Counted from the first letter of the stretch, positions 48,402-57,474 are shown. The stretch: DNA of 64,000 nt from Parahaliea mediterranea (GCF_003402235.1 NZ_QEWO01000006.1:219496-283495); one strand, 5' to 3'. Translations and numbers: made by a program. Notes: generated from the sequence alone by a model not told the origin.

Positions 48402-50858
48402 TCAGGAGTGCCCCGCCGGGTGCAGGGCAGAGGCAGGGTTGGCGCCGGTGGCACTGGCGGGTATCGAAGCCTCATCCAGCTGCGGCATGTCGGAGGCCAG
48501 GTCGTCGGCACCGGTTTCGGCCATGCGGAAGCAGCGGTTGGTCAGCTCCCGGGTGGTGGCGGCGTCAAAGCCTGGGCTTTCTCCGAAGGAGGCCACCAGC
48601 GCCGGCAGGGCGTTCACCACATCGCGCAGCAGGGCCTGCAGGTTGTCGTCCGGGGCGATGTCGCCATCCAGCACCCTATCCAGCATGTCCTGGGCGGCCC
48701 AGCCCAGTTCACCCAGCACGTTGGCGCCCACGGCGCGGCCATTGCCCTTGAAGGTGTGGAAATGCCGGCGCATGTCCTTCAAGTGCTGGTTCACTTCCGG
48801 GTCCAGCTCCCACACCGCCATCAGGCGGGTGAGCTCGATGACAATCTCTTCCGATTCCTCCAGGAACACCTCGCGAAATTCCGCCGGAATGTCCTTGTCT
48901 TCAACGTACTTGCCCGCCGGCACTGCCGGCGCCGCGTTGGTGCTGGCAGCGGGTGCCTCGGCCACCGCCACGGCGGCCCCGGCCGACAGCGCCTCGATGT
49001 GCTGGTCCAGCTCCGCCGCGCGCTGCTCGGCGAAGGCAATCATGTGGGCGGTGTCGTCGAGGGGATCGATCAGGGTGCGCTGCAGGTGCAGCTCGATCTG
49101 GGCAAAGGCGTCGGCAAAGCAGCGGAAGGCCTCGTCCTCGTGTACGCAGCCGGCCTTGCTGGCCGCCTCCAGCCAGCGCCGGCACTGCTCCATCACCGCG
49201 CCTTCGCGCTCCATGCCGGCGAAGGTCAGGGCTCCGGAAATCTCCGACAGCAACTGGATGGACACGGCCATGGCCTTGCGCTCGGGCACGTCATCCAGCT
49301 GGCTCTGGAACTGCTGGGCCAGATCAAACAGCAGGTCGACATCGGCCTCGCCGTTGTCGGCATCCGCCACGGCCTTGCGCAGTTCCGCGTGGCCACGGTC
49401 GGTTTTGTTCAGGTAGCGGTGCAGGGCGTGGGTCAGCTTCAGTGTGTCTTGCATGCCAAAAGGCTTGCGCTTTAAGGCCTGGGCCAGGGCCTTGCCCCGC
49501 AACACCGCGTGCAGGTTGTTTTCCACCAGCGCCATCTGGCCGAAGGTGGCGTTGACGACACTTTCACGCAGCTCGAATTCGCGGCTGGAGAAGGCGCTGC
49601 ACACGCCGTGCTCCAGTTTGTATTCCACATCCAGCTTGACGTCCACAATGCCGCGCACGATGCCGGTGATGGCCTGTTCCAGCTTCAGGGCATCACCGCG
49701 GAAGTCGCCGCGGTACACGCTCTGCAATTTGTTGTACACCGACTGCAGGGATTCGGCGTGGGCCTCGTGACCGGCGGCAGACAGGCGGAACATGGCCTGC
49801 TCAACATGGTCGAGCACCTCCACCCCGGCCGCCTCGTCGGCGTTGCGGATGGTGTGCAGGTCGTTGGCGTTGATAAAGTCTGCTACCGCGTTCAGGTGCT
49901 CCAGGGCACCGCTCAGTGCGGTCACCAGGGCGTCGATGTGAATCAGACCACGCTGGCTGTCTTCCAGGGTGTTGTCGTCAATGCCGAACACGTCGCGGAT
50001 GTTGGCGATGTGCACAGGCTTGGCGCGGCAACTGGCAATGTAGTACAGCATCTGCTGCAGGTAGCTGTTGTAGTCGACACTGGGGTCGATCTCGCTGCCG
50101 TTCTCCCGCGCGTACTTGATCATGAAGGCGCCGGTCTTGAACACCTGGGCGATGCACTCGTCCGGCACAATCAGCCCGCCGGCGATGCCCTCGCACAGGC
50201 CCACCTGGGTGAACCAGAACCGCTCCGGCTCGGTGCCGGCGAACAGGGTCTGCATTTTGCGCGCGATACGCGCCACGGTTTTCATGCTATCGCCCACATT
50301 GCGCTTGCGCAGGGCCGACTTGGCCATTTCCAGGTAGAGGGCCAGCATCACGTTGGCGCGGCTGCGGATTTCCTCGTCGGGGGCCGCTCTGGCGCCGGCG
50401 CTGATGCCAGCGCCCTCGGGGATCTCCATGTGAAAGAAGAAGGCCTGGGGGCGGGGGCGCTCGCCCACCCAGCGGCGCAGGTCGTTCACGTACTGTTCCA
50501 GACCCTGGCCGGTATCCACGCGGCTGGTCTGCACGTGGGCCAGGTAGGCGGGCAGGATCTTCAGCGCCTGCATCAAACCGCCCATGGTCAGTTTGCGGCG
50601 CTCGCCCTGCACTCTGTCTTTGTAGAGGAAGTTGAGGCTACGCTCCATCTCAATGGACAGCATCTCACCCTTCTTAATGCCCAGGGCGCGCAGGGTGGAG
50701 GTGATCTGGTGCACCGCCCACATGCATTGCAGCAGCGGTTTTTTCTGGCTCGGGTCCTTGCTGTATTCCACCAGCGCCTGCTCGGCGTTTTCCGCCTGTT
50801 TGTTCATCAGGCCGATGACCCACTTGAGGGACACGATGTCGGTCTTGCTAGTCACCAC
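48402..50858 (-). CDS. Hpt-domain protein equal to the N-terminal half of ChpA
   Basis: An 818-residue, mostly helical cytoplasmic protein. Its N terminus (VSLKWVIGLMNKQAENAEQAL ... MWAVHQITSTLRALGI) has the same pattern as the N terminus of Pseudomonas ChpA. One canonical Hpt site is visible near the C terminus: RRHFHTFKGNGRAVG. Earlier repeats of the Hpt-like bundle lack an obvious phosphorylatable His. It begins GTG directly after the pilK stop codon with GGGAGG upstream, and ends 36 bases before the kinase gene, which has its own ribosome binding site. The split is therefore likely natural rather than a sequencing error. Confidence 0.8.
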   Translation of the reverse strand: MVTSKTDIVSLKWVIGLMNKQAENAEQALVEYSKDPSQKKPLLQCMWAVHQITSTLRALGIKKGEMLSIEMERSLNFLYKDRVQGERRKLTMGGLMQALKILPAYLAHVQTSRVDTGQGLEQYVNDLRRWVGERPRPQAFFFHMEIPEGAGISAGARAAPDEEIRSRANVMLALYLEMAKSALRKRNVGDSMKTVARIARKMQTLFAGTEPERFWFTQVGLCEGIAGGLIVPDECIAQVFKTGAFMIKYARENGSEIDPSVDYNSYLQQMLYYIASCRAKPVHIANIRDVFGIDDNTLEDSQRGLIHIDALVTALSGALEHLNAVADFINANDLHTIRNADEAAGVEVLDHVEQAMFRLSAAGHEAHAESLQSVYNKLQSVYRGDFRGDALKLEQAITGIVRGIVDVKLDVEYKLEHGVCSAFSSREFELRESVVNATFGQMALVENNLHAVLRGKALAQALKRKPFGMQDTLKLTHALHRYLNKTDRGHAELRKAVADADNGEADVDLLFDLAQQFQSQLDDVPERKAMAVSIQLLSEISGALTFAGMEREGAVMEQCRRWLEAASKAGCVHEDEAFRCFADAFAQIELHLQRTLIDPLDDTAHMIAFAEQRAAELDQHIEALSAGAAVAVAEAPAASTNAAPAVPAGKYVEDKDIPAEFREVFLEESEEIVIELTRLMAVWELDPEVNQHLKDMRRHFHTFKGNGRAVGANVLGELGWAAQDMLDRVLDGDIAPDDNLQALLRDVVNALPALVASFGESPGFDAATTRELTNRCFRMAETGADDLASDMPQLDEASIPASATGANPASALHPAGHS

Positions 50859-51710
50859 TTATACCTCCCGTTTTTTATAGGCGGTCACGCCCGGCCAGGC
50901 GGCCCGCTGCATGCGCGGATGTTTCCAGCCCATGTCCTCGCCGGCGCCAAGCACCAGCAAACCCCCGTTGCGCAGGCGGTCGCACAGCTGGTTGATGATC
51001 CACAGCTGCGTGTCGCGTTCGAAATAAATCAGTACGTTCTGGCAGAACACCAGGTTGAAATCGGCAAAGGGCGCGTCGTTCACATGCAGCAGGTTGCTGT
51101 GAAAGAAGTGGCAGCGCGCGCGAATTTCATCGTCTATCGCCCAGGTCTGGCTATCGATGCGCCGCAGGCAGTCGCGGCGAAAGGGCGCCGGCAGGTGGGC
51201 GATGGCGCTCTCGCGATACTGCCCCAGCTGCGCCTGGGTAATGGCGCCGAAGCTGATATCGGTGCCAATGCCGTGCCATTCCAGCCAGGGCTCGCGCCCC
51301 TTGAGGCGCTGCTCAACCACCATGGCAATGGAGTAAAGCTCTTGCCCCGCGCTGCACCCAGCGCTCCAGAAAGAGAAGCCGTTACCGGTATCCTCCCGCT
51401 GCAGCCACTGGTCGATGTAGTCCGCCACCGCATCCAGCGCAGCGCCCTGGCGAAAGAAGCGTGTTTCCTTCACGGTGAGCAAATCCACCAGCGCCAGCCA
51501 TTCGGCGCGGGCGCAGATGCTGTCGTCGAACAGGGCCAGGTAGTCGTCGTAGCTGGCCAGCCCCAGCGCCCGCAGGCGCTCACCCACGCAGCCCTCGATC
51601 ACCCCCTGGGGGCTTTCGATGCGAATCCCCGCGTGGCGCTGCAGCTGCTGCATCAGCAGCTGGAACTGGCGCCCGTTCAAATGGGGAAGCTGGCGGGCGG
51701 CGAGGGTCAT
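50859..51710 (-). CDS. pilK: CheR-type chemoreceptor methyltransferase, PilK-like
   Basis: A 283-residue SAM-dependent methyltransferase that methylates glutamates of chemoreceptors. The VKETRFFR segment, the SAM-binding SAGCSAGQELYSIAM and CQNVLIYF blocks match CheR. Two usually conserved residues differ: Gln replaces the acidic residue after GCSxG, and Gln replaces Arg in CRNVLIYF. The ATG overlaps the receptor stop codon by four bases. Its partner methylesterase is probably the CheB-like protein encoded 3.2 kb upstream. Confidence 0.85.
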   Translation of the reverse strand: MTLAARQLPHLNGRQFQLLMQQLQRHAGIRIESPQGVIEGCVGERLRALGLASYDDYLALFDDSICARAEWLALVDLLTVKETRFFRQGAALDAVADYIDQWLQREDTGNGFSFWSAGCSAGQELYSIAMVVEQRLKGREPWLEWHGIGTDISFGAITQAQLGQYRESAIAHLPAPFRRDCLRRIDSQTWAIDDEIRARCHFFHSNLLHVNDAPFADFNLVFCQNVLIYFERDTQLWIINQLCDRLRNGGLLVLGAGEDMGWKHPRMQRAAWPGVTAYKKREV

Positions 51711-53806
51711 ACGGAGACTTTCTCCTCGCTGGATTCAGCCCGCTCCAGCGCGCTCATTTCGTCCTCGTCGTAAATGCGGCGCGCCTCGGTGATGTGCTCC
51801 ATGTCATCCAGCTCGGCAAGCCCGGCGTCGCCGGCGGCGGCATCGCGCTCGATGCGGAACTGGCTCAGGCTCTCGGCCACGGCGCGCATGGACTGCTGCA
51901 GTGCGCTCACGCCCACCTGGGTGCTTTCGCTGTATTCGGAGATGTCCAGGTTGCGCTCGCGAATCTCCGCCATGGAGCTGTTCATGTGCTGGGCGCTGTC
52001 GGCGGACTGGCCGGCGGCGTCGTCCACCGAGTTAATGATGGCGGTAATTTCGTTGGAGCCCTCGCTGATCTCTTCCAGCGAGGCGTCCAGCCGGTCGATG
52101 TATTCCAAAATAGTGACAACGGTGCCCACGGTGTTTTCCATGGACGAGAGGTTTTCCGCCGACAGGTTCTGCAGCATGCGCACTTCCGAGATCACCTTGC
52201 GGCCTTCTTCCTCTGCCTCGCGCAGCAAATCGCCGATGGCCTCGGCAATCCCCAGGAAGGGCCGGCCGTGTTCGCCGGCTTTCTCGGCCTCGATGCGGGT
52301 GTTGATCGCCACAACAGAAATCTTGGTGTTCAGGGCCTGGATGTACTCCGCGGCGGTGGTCACCGATTGAATCAACTCGCCCTGGCGTTTGGCAGACTTG
52401 GAGGTTTCCTGCACCGCCTCGCGCACGTCGGCGGAGGCCTTGGACATATCCTTGGTCAGCTCGTAGCCTCTGGCCACCTGCAGGCGGTTGCGCTCGGAGG
52501 TCTGGGCGGCCTTCACGGTGGAGGCCTTGATCTGCTCGCTGGTGCGCACCATTTCGGTGGCGGCGGTGGTGGATTCCACCACCGAGCGGGTCAGTTCCTT
52601 GCCCTTGTCCACCTGCCCCTGGGCGGTTTTGCCGATCTTGTTGATCTCGTCCACCGCAATCTCGAAGGGGGTGCGGATGTTGCGGATCAGTTCCCGCTGA
52701 CGGCCCGTGGAGGCGTTGATTTCCCGGGCGATTTCCTGGGTGACGCTGTTTTCCTCCGGCGCGTGCACGGTGAGGTCACCCTCGGAAATTTTCACCAGGG
52801 CCGAGTTGATTTCGGCCACGCCTTGCTCGGTGTACACCACCCGGCGGCGTTGGTTGCGGAACATCAGGATCAGCAGGGCCACCGACAACAGCGCCGGCGC
52901 GCCGAACAGCACCATCAGGGTGCTGCGGTCGTTGATGCGTGCATTGGTCATGCGGTCGATGGCGGGAATCAGCGCCGAGATGGCATCCGACAGGGCGGCG
53001 TTGGACACCGCCACCGACTGGCGTGCCGCGGCGGCGTTGCGCATTTCCGGGGCCGCTTCAGCAATCTGCTCAATGGAGCTGGAAACCACGGCGAACAGTT
53101 TGTTCGCCTCGCTGATGGCGTCGATGGCGTCGGGGTCTGTTAGGCGCTGCACCCCCATCACCATGTTGCCATTGCGCAGGGCGTCCACGGTGCGGTTGAA
53201 GTCCGCCGCGTCGGTGCGAAACTCATCCGCGGCGCGTTGGTTTTCGGCGCCGCCAGCGAGGATTTTGTCGATGTTGCGGGCGATACGCTCGGTCAGCCAC
53301 AGGGTTTTCTGGGCGGCGGTTACCGTGTCGCTGGACACCGACTCATCCAGCAGGATGTCCACCACCGCGGCAAACTCGCTCTGGATGGGGCGAATGTTGT
53401 TTTCCAGTTCCGCCGATACGCCGTGGATGAACACAATGCGCGGGCCGGCATCCACCAGGGTGCGCGATGCCGTTTCGATGGGTTGCCACTGGCTGCTAAT
53501 GGCGTTGATCTCGGCATCCAGACCCGCTCCCTGGAAGCTGGCGAGGGAAGCGTTGAACTGTTCCACCTGGGCATTGAGCAAGTCAAAGGTCTGCTGGGCG
53601 CCCTGTTCGGTTTCCCGGGCGCGCGCCACAACCTGCTGGGCCTGCAGGCGCAGGTCGTTGGCCATGCTGCGGTGCTCGCCCTCCTGGCCGGCGTCCTGCT
53701 GGATCATGACGAACGTGTATATCACGCCGCCGAGACAGGCCAGAATCGCCAGTGCGATAACGCCTACCCAAAAAGAGGAGGCTGCACTTTTCTTCGCTTC
53801 GGTCAT
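51707..53806 (-). CDS. pilJ: PilJ-like methyl-accepting chemoreceptor with divergent tip
   Basis: A 699-residue receptor with two transmembrane helices (about residues 12-34 and 305-325) around a periplasmic domain of all-helical PilJ type, then a HAMP-like segment and a long cytoplasmic coiled coil. The signalling hairpin reads ISVVAINTRIEAEKAGEHGRP where most receptors have the LALNAAIEAARAGEQGRGF type. The following VADEVRKLAERS block, which contacts CheA and CheW, is replaced by a LREAEEEGRKV type segment. It starts within the stop codon of the PilI-like gene. The assignment rests on neighbourhood and domain layout. Confidence 0.8.
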   Translation of the reverse strand: MTEAKKSAASSFWVGVIALAILACLGGVIYTFVMIQQDAGQEGEHRSMANDLRLQAQQVVARARETEQGAQQTFDLLNAQVEQFNASLASFQGAGLDAEINAISSQWQPIETASRTLVDAGPRIVFIHGVSAELENNIRPIQSEFAAVVDILLDESVSSDTVTAAQKTLWLTERIARNIDKILAGGAENQRAADEFRTDAADFNRTVDALRNGNMVMGVQRLTDPDAIDAISEANKLFAVVSSSIEQIAEAAPEMRNAAAARQSVAVSNAALSDAISALIPAIDRMTNARINDRSTLMVLFGAPALLSVALLILMFRNQRRRVVYTEQGVAEINSALVKISEGDLTVHAPEENSVTQEIAREINASTGRQRELIRNIRTPFEIAVDEINKIGKTAQGQVDKGKELTRSVVESTTAATEMVRTSEQIKASTVKAAQTSERNRLQVARGYELTKDMSKASADVREAVQETSKSAKRQGELIQSVTTAAEYIQALNTKISVVAINTRIEAEKAGEHGRPFLGIAEAIGDLLREAEEEGRKVISEVRMLQNLSAENLSSMENTVGTVVTILEYIDRLDASLEEISEGSNEITAIINSVDDAAGQSADSAQHMNSSMAEIRERNLDISEYSESTQVGVSALQQSMRAVAESLSQFRIERDAAAGDAGLAELDDMEHITEARRIYDEDEMSALERAESSEEKVSV

Positions 53807-54366
53807 GGGTTTTTATCCTCGTTGCTTTCCCCTGTTGTCGCCGAAGCGCTGCCGAGATCGCTGTCGGTGACCAGTTTGTCGATGTCCAATACCGCCAGAA
53901 ACTGTTCGTTGTAGCTGAAACCGCCGAGACACATCTCGGCAAAATCCACGTCGATGTCGCGGGTCATGTCGCGCTGCTCGATGGGAAACTTGAGATCGCG
54001 GTGCACGCCGCTCAGGGTCAGGGCAAAGTGCAGGCCGTGCTTGCGCACCACCATGCAGTATTCCCGCGGCCGGCCACTGTAGGGCTGGCGCCGGAACAGC
54101 ACGTCCCCAGAAAACACCGGCAGCAGGCCGCCCTTGTGGGCCGCCAGGCCCATCACCCAGGGCTTGGTGCCGGGTATGCGGGTAACCGCCGGTGTCTCGA
54201 TAATTTCATCCAGCTCGCCGGCGCCCACCAGCAGGGGCACACCGGCAATGCTCACGTGCGTGCCCACCCAGAACATAACCGGCTTGTCGCGGGCCGGGCT
54301 CGGGGCCGCCGACCGGGCGTAGTGACGCTCAAGTTCGCGAAAAACCGCCAGGGCGCCGGTGCTCAC
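53803..54366 (-). CDS. pilI: CheW-like adaptor, PilI type
   Basis: A 187-residue CheW-domain protein (VMFWVGTHVSIAGVPLLVGAGELDEIIETP, WVMGLAAHKGGLLPVFSGD, FSYNEQFLAVLDIDKLVTD). It should couple the PilJ-like receptor to the ChpA kinase. The start is GTG at 54366, one base after the pilG stop codon; an in-frame TTG at 54402 would overlap pilG and add 12 residues. It overlaps the receptor gene by four bases. Confidence 0.8.
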   Translation of the reverse strand: MSTGALAVFRELERHYARSAAPSPARDKPVMFWVGTHVSIAGVPLLVGAGELDEIIETPAVTRIPGTKPWVMGLAAHKGGLLPVFSGDVLFRRQPYSGRPREYCMVVRKHGLHFALTLSGVHRDLKFPIEQRDMTRDIDVDFAEMCLGGFSYNEQFLAVLDIDKLVTDSDLGSASATTGESNEDKNP

Positions 54367-54367
54367 T

Positions 54368-54778
54368 TCAGGCTGCCTTGCGCGCCGCGGTGTGGTCGGC
54401 AATCAGCTGGCGCAGTACCGAATCCGGGGGAATTTTGGTGACGTGGGCGGTGGCACCGCGGGCCGCGCCCTTGGCGATGTCGAAGATGCCATCGGAGGAT
54501 GACAGCATGATCACCGGTGTATTGCGGGTGTCCTCGGCGTTGCGGATCAGGGTGCAGGTCTGGTACCCGTCCAGTTCCGGCATGGTGATGTCGAGGAAGA
54601 TGATGTCCGGCTTGAAGCGGCGCAGCATGCCCAGGGCCTTGTAGCCGTCTTCGGCGCACTCCACTTCACAGCCCATGTTTTTCAGGGTGTGCGACATCAT
54701 CATGCGAATGGTCTTGGCGTCGTCCACGATGGCGACCTTGACCCCGCTGATGTCGAGTTCTTCTGTCTGGTCCGTCAT
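54368..54778 (-). CDS. pilG: Single-domain response regulator, PilG-like
   Basis: A 136-residue CheY-type receiver. The acidic pocket (VAIVDDAKT), phosphoacceptor Asp (FLDITMPELDGYQTCTLIRN) and switch region (PVIMLSSSDGIFDIAKG) resemble PilG more than PilH. The conserved lysine is present, but it is followed by Ile-Pro-Pro (TKIPP) rather than the usual Lys-Pro. It is the only stand-alone receiver in the cluster; no PilH-like gene is seen. It starts the main leftward run, after a 174-base gap that should hold a promoter. Confidence 0.85.
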   Translation of the reverse strand: MTDQTEELDISGVKVAIVDDAKTIRMMMSHTLKNMGCEVECAEDGYKALGMLRRFKPDIIFLDITMPELDGYQTCTLIRNAEDTRNTPVIMLSSSDGIFDIAKGAARGATAHVTKIPPDSVLRQLIADHTAARKAA

Positions 54779-54952
54779 TTATAACCTCGCAGCTTCTTGA
54801 TTCGTGGCCGCATCCAGGGCAACCGGCGAGGACAGTATTTAAATTGCGTTGCGGGCCAGCAAGGAAAAACTGGAGTTTTCTCCAGTTAGCGAAGAAACGT
54901 GACGCAGGTCACAAAACAGGGGGTTGGCTGTTGCACAAAGGCTTTTTGCCAC
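54779..54952. other. Intergenic gap between chpB-like gene and pilG
   Basis: A 174-base non-coding gap inside an otherwise tightly packed leftward cluster. It probably holds a promoter for pilG and the downstream genes. No clear -35/-10 pair or sigma54 site was recognised. Confidence 0.4.
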
Positions 54953-55573
54953 TCACTCGTAAAGCTGCTCCAGCGCCGCCGCCAGCAGCTCCGGCGTGGC
55001 ACTGCGGTGCACCAGGCCGCTGGCAAGGGCGGCCTCGGGCATGCCCCTGCACACCGCCGACGCCGGCTGCTGCACCCACAGCCGGCAGCCGGTGGTGTCC
55101 AGCACATCCAGACCGCCGGCGCCGTCGTTGCCCATGCCCGAGAACAGAATCAATCCCCGCGCCGGCAGGCGCGCCGCCGCCAGCAGCACTTCCAGCTCGT
55201 CGATGTCCGGGGTGTGGCCCGCCGCCTCCCAGCCGGCCTCGCGCTCGGCCCACACCGCTTCGGCATCAATACCGATGCGCCAGCGCGGCGGTACGATCAA
55301 CACCTCGCCGGCGCGCAGGGGGTGGCGCTCTTCAATCAGGCGCAGCGCAAACAGGGAGCTGGGGCTGGCCAGTTGGCGCAGCTGCTCCTGCCGTGCCGGG
55401 TCGTAATGCTGGGCGTACAGAAAGGCCACCGGCGGGCGGCGGCGAAAGGCGCCAAGAAAGCGCAGCACCGCACCCGTGGCGCCGGCAGAGCCGGCCAATA
55501 GCCACACCGCCTGCACATCAGTCACCGGCTCAGACGCTTGCTGCGCGCGCCAGCGGCGGGCGTCATTCAGCAT
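54953..55573 (-). CDS. chpB: CheB-type methylesterase domain protein, ChpB-like
   Basis: A 206-residue protein consisting of the CheB catalytic domain only. The catalytic triad is visible as Ser in LLAGSAGATGAV, His in YAQHYDP and Asp in GMGNDGAGG. There is no N-terminal receiver domain, so the kinase cannot regulate it in the classical way. It would demethylate the PilJ-like receptor, opposing the PilK-like enzyme. The ATG overlaps the stop codon of the upstream unknown gene by 11 bases. Confidence 0.82.
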   Translation of the reverse strand: MLNDARRWRAQQASEPVTDVQAVWLLAGSAGATGAVLRFLGAFRRRPPVAFLYAQHYDPARQEQLRQLASPSSLFALRLIEERHPLRAGEVLIVPPRWRIGIDAEAVWAEREAGWEAAGHTPDIDELEVLLAAARLPARGLILFSGMGNDGAGGLDVLDTTGCRLWVQQPASAVCRGMPEAALASGLVHRSATPELLAAALEQLYE

Positions 55574-56180
55574 GGGGAAACATAAAGTTGCGGAAGGGTT
55601 CCAGGTGGCCGCTCTGGAAGTCGCCCAGCTCGTAGATGTTCAGCCGGTACATGAGGGTCAGGCAGCGCTGGAAGGCCTCTTCGGCGTCGTAGGCTGACGG
55701 GGGGATGCGATAGCGATCGGTGACCTGGGCAAAGATCAGCGTGGCAATTTCGCGCCGGCCGTGGTCTTCGCGGTAAAGGAGGTGATCCACCGGCGAGGAG
55801 ACCACCCCCGGGCCGTAGACCAGAAACGCCTCCCAGTGCCGCGGGTCCTGATGCTCGCCCAGCAGCGACATCAGAAAGCGCACCATGGTGGTGAGTTCCT
55901 CCCGCGGTGGCAGCACATCTTTCTGCAGCCAGCTGCGCACCTCGGCCTCGCGCCACTGGGGGTTGATGGCCAGCAGGCTGATCACCCGTCCCTCCGCCAG
56001 CGGCGGCACCGCACCGCTGAGATCCCACAGCATGTTGAGCCGGGCAGAAAACCCCAGCGCCGTGGGCGCCTGCTGCCCGGCCAGGGCGCGGTACTGGGCG
56101 GCGTACTCCGCCGGCGGGCGGCGCTGGGCGCTGGCCGCTGCTGGTGCTGGTGCTGGTGCGCTGTCGGTGCTGTCAGTCAT
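55563..56180 (-). CDS. Unknown protein with an HTH-like N-terminal half
   Basis: A 205-residue soluble protein. After an Ala/Pro-rich start, residues about 42-105 (GFSARLNMLWDLSGAVPPL ... EVRSWLQKDVLPPREEL) have the rhythm of XRE-type helix-turn-helix proteins, with WLQKD in the place of the recognition helix. The C-terminal half (VSSPVDHLLYREDHGRREIATLIF) is unfamiliar. It overlaps both neighbours, so it is probably co-translated with the CheB-like and AAA+ proteins. A regulatory role is inference only. Confidence 0.6.
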   Translation of the reverse strand: MTDSTDSAPAPAPAAASAQRRPPAEYAAQYRALAGQQAPTALGFSARLNMLWDLSGAVPPLAEGRVISLLAINPQWREAEVRSWLQKDVLPPREELTTMVRFLMSLLGEHQDPRHWEAFLVYGPGVVSSPVDHLLYREDHGRREIATLIFAQVTDRYRIPPSAYDAEEAFQRCLTLMYRLNIYELGDFQSGHLEPFRNFMFPHAE

Positions 56181-57474
56181 GGTGAGTGGCCGCCTCGCGC
56201 GCCTGCTTCAAGCGTTTGTTGTAGGTGGGAACGGAAACGCCGGCGGCAGCGGCACGCAACTTGACGGCAACGCCGCTGCCCTGGTTTTCCAGCTGTTTCT
56301 GCACCAGTGCCCGCGCGCAGCCAATCGGGCTGGCGGTGCCGTCGCCGCCCTCCGCCAGCCACTGGCGCACTGCGGCGTCCATGTTTTTCCACAGCATGGC
56401 ATCCCGACGCGCCACGGCGCGTTCGGCAATGCGCGGCTGCCAGCGCTGGATGTTGCGCGAGGTGGTGTGCAGCCGGCGCGCACAGTGAGCAAACTGCCCA
56501 CCGCACTCCGCCAGCACCGCCAGCACAATTTCATCTTCCAGCCACTGCCCCACGGGGGGCGGCGCCGCACTGGAGAGCGCGTGGTGCACAGCCTCCGCCA
56601 GCGCCTGTTCCAGCGCTTCCGCCGCGCTCGGCCGGTAGCGGCCAAGGCTGGAAAGCTCGCCGCCAAAGCCGTCGACAATTGGCTCCCGCAGCGGCCGCTC
56701 ACCGGGCTGCGGGGCCCCCAGCAAATCGAGATCAGCCGGGCTCACCCTGCCACCCTCGGCCCGGGCCAGTGCGCGGCCGATACGCTGGCGCATTTCACTG
56801 ATGTTGCCCTCCCAGGTATGGGCGAGCATGGCGCGCTCGGCATCCGCGGTGAAACGGTGGGGGCACAGCTCCCGGTCTTCACACTCCTGCAGCAGGATTT
56901 TGTCGGCCCAGCGCAGCACCGCCCGCTGGCGGTCGCGAATGGGCGGCACGTAGATGGGATAGCCGGCAAATACACTGGCCAGGCCTTCCTGCAGCTGGCG
57001 GGTGCGCACCAGGCGCTCGATGGAATCGGGCAACAGGGCGACAAAGCGCGCGCCCGACAGCGGCCGGGGTGGCTGGCCATCCTGCACCAGGGTGCGGCTG
57101 CGCAACTGGCGCGCCAGGCGCTGCTGGGCGTCGGCGCACATCAAGTGGGGATACTTGAACACCAGGGTTTTGTCGGCGCTGGCCGACAGGGCGGCGGTGA
57201 TGGCGTGATTGGCGCTCTCGCAGTTGCGAAACTCGCGGCAGTCGATGGCGGCAAAGTGGCCGGGCAGGCCACCGGATTCCTGGTGCACCACCCGCGCCAC
57301 GTACATTTTGCCGGTGCCCCGCGCGCCGATGATGGCAATGGGCATGTGGGTCTTGGCAAGAAAGGCAGCCCGATCCACGGCGCCTTCCATGTTGTCCAGC
57401 ACGTAGCCGGCCTTGGCACCGCTGCGGTGTGCAATGCCGCTACCCTCGGCATCCCAGAGTCCTTGCTGCTTCAC
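56173..57474 (-). CDS. Sigma54-activator-like AAA+ protein lacking GAFTGA
   Basis: A 433-residue protein with the layout of an enhancer-binding protein without a sensor domain. It has a Walker A-like GARGTGKMYVARVVHQ near the N terminus, the FAAIDCREF segment, a later IRDRQRAVLRWADKIL block and the NISEMRQRIGRAL arginine region. C-terminal helical segments resemble Fis-type helix-turn-helix (AECGGQFAHCARRLHTTSRNIQRW). The GAFTGA loop needed to contact sigma54 is not found. The Walker A loop has Lys-Met for the usual Lys-Glu. The GTG at 57474 is chosen because AGGGG lies just upstream; a longer start at 57546 adds a segment without similarity. Confidence 0.75.
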   Translation of the reverse strand: MKQQGLWDAEGSGIAHRSGAKAGYVLDNMEGAVDRAAFLAKTHMPIAIIGARGTGKMYVARVVHQESGGLPGHFAAIDCREFRNCESANHAITAALSASADKTLVFKYPHLMCADAQQRLARQLRSRTLVQDGQPPRPLSGARFVALLPDSIERLVRTRQLQEGLASVFAGYPIYVPPIRDRQRAVLRWADKILLQECEDRELCPHRFTADAERAMLAHTWEGNISEMRQRIGRALARAEGGRVSPADLDLLGAPQPGERPLREPIVDGFGGELSSLGRYRPSAAEALEQALAEAVHHALSSAAPPPVGQWLEDEIVLAVLAECGGQFAHCARRLHTTSRNIQRWQPRIAERAVARRDAMLWKNMDAAVRQWLAEGGDGTASPIGCARALVQKQLENQGSGVAVKLRAAAAGVSVPTYNKRLKQAREAATHHD

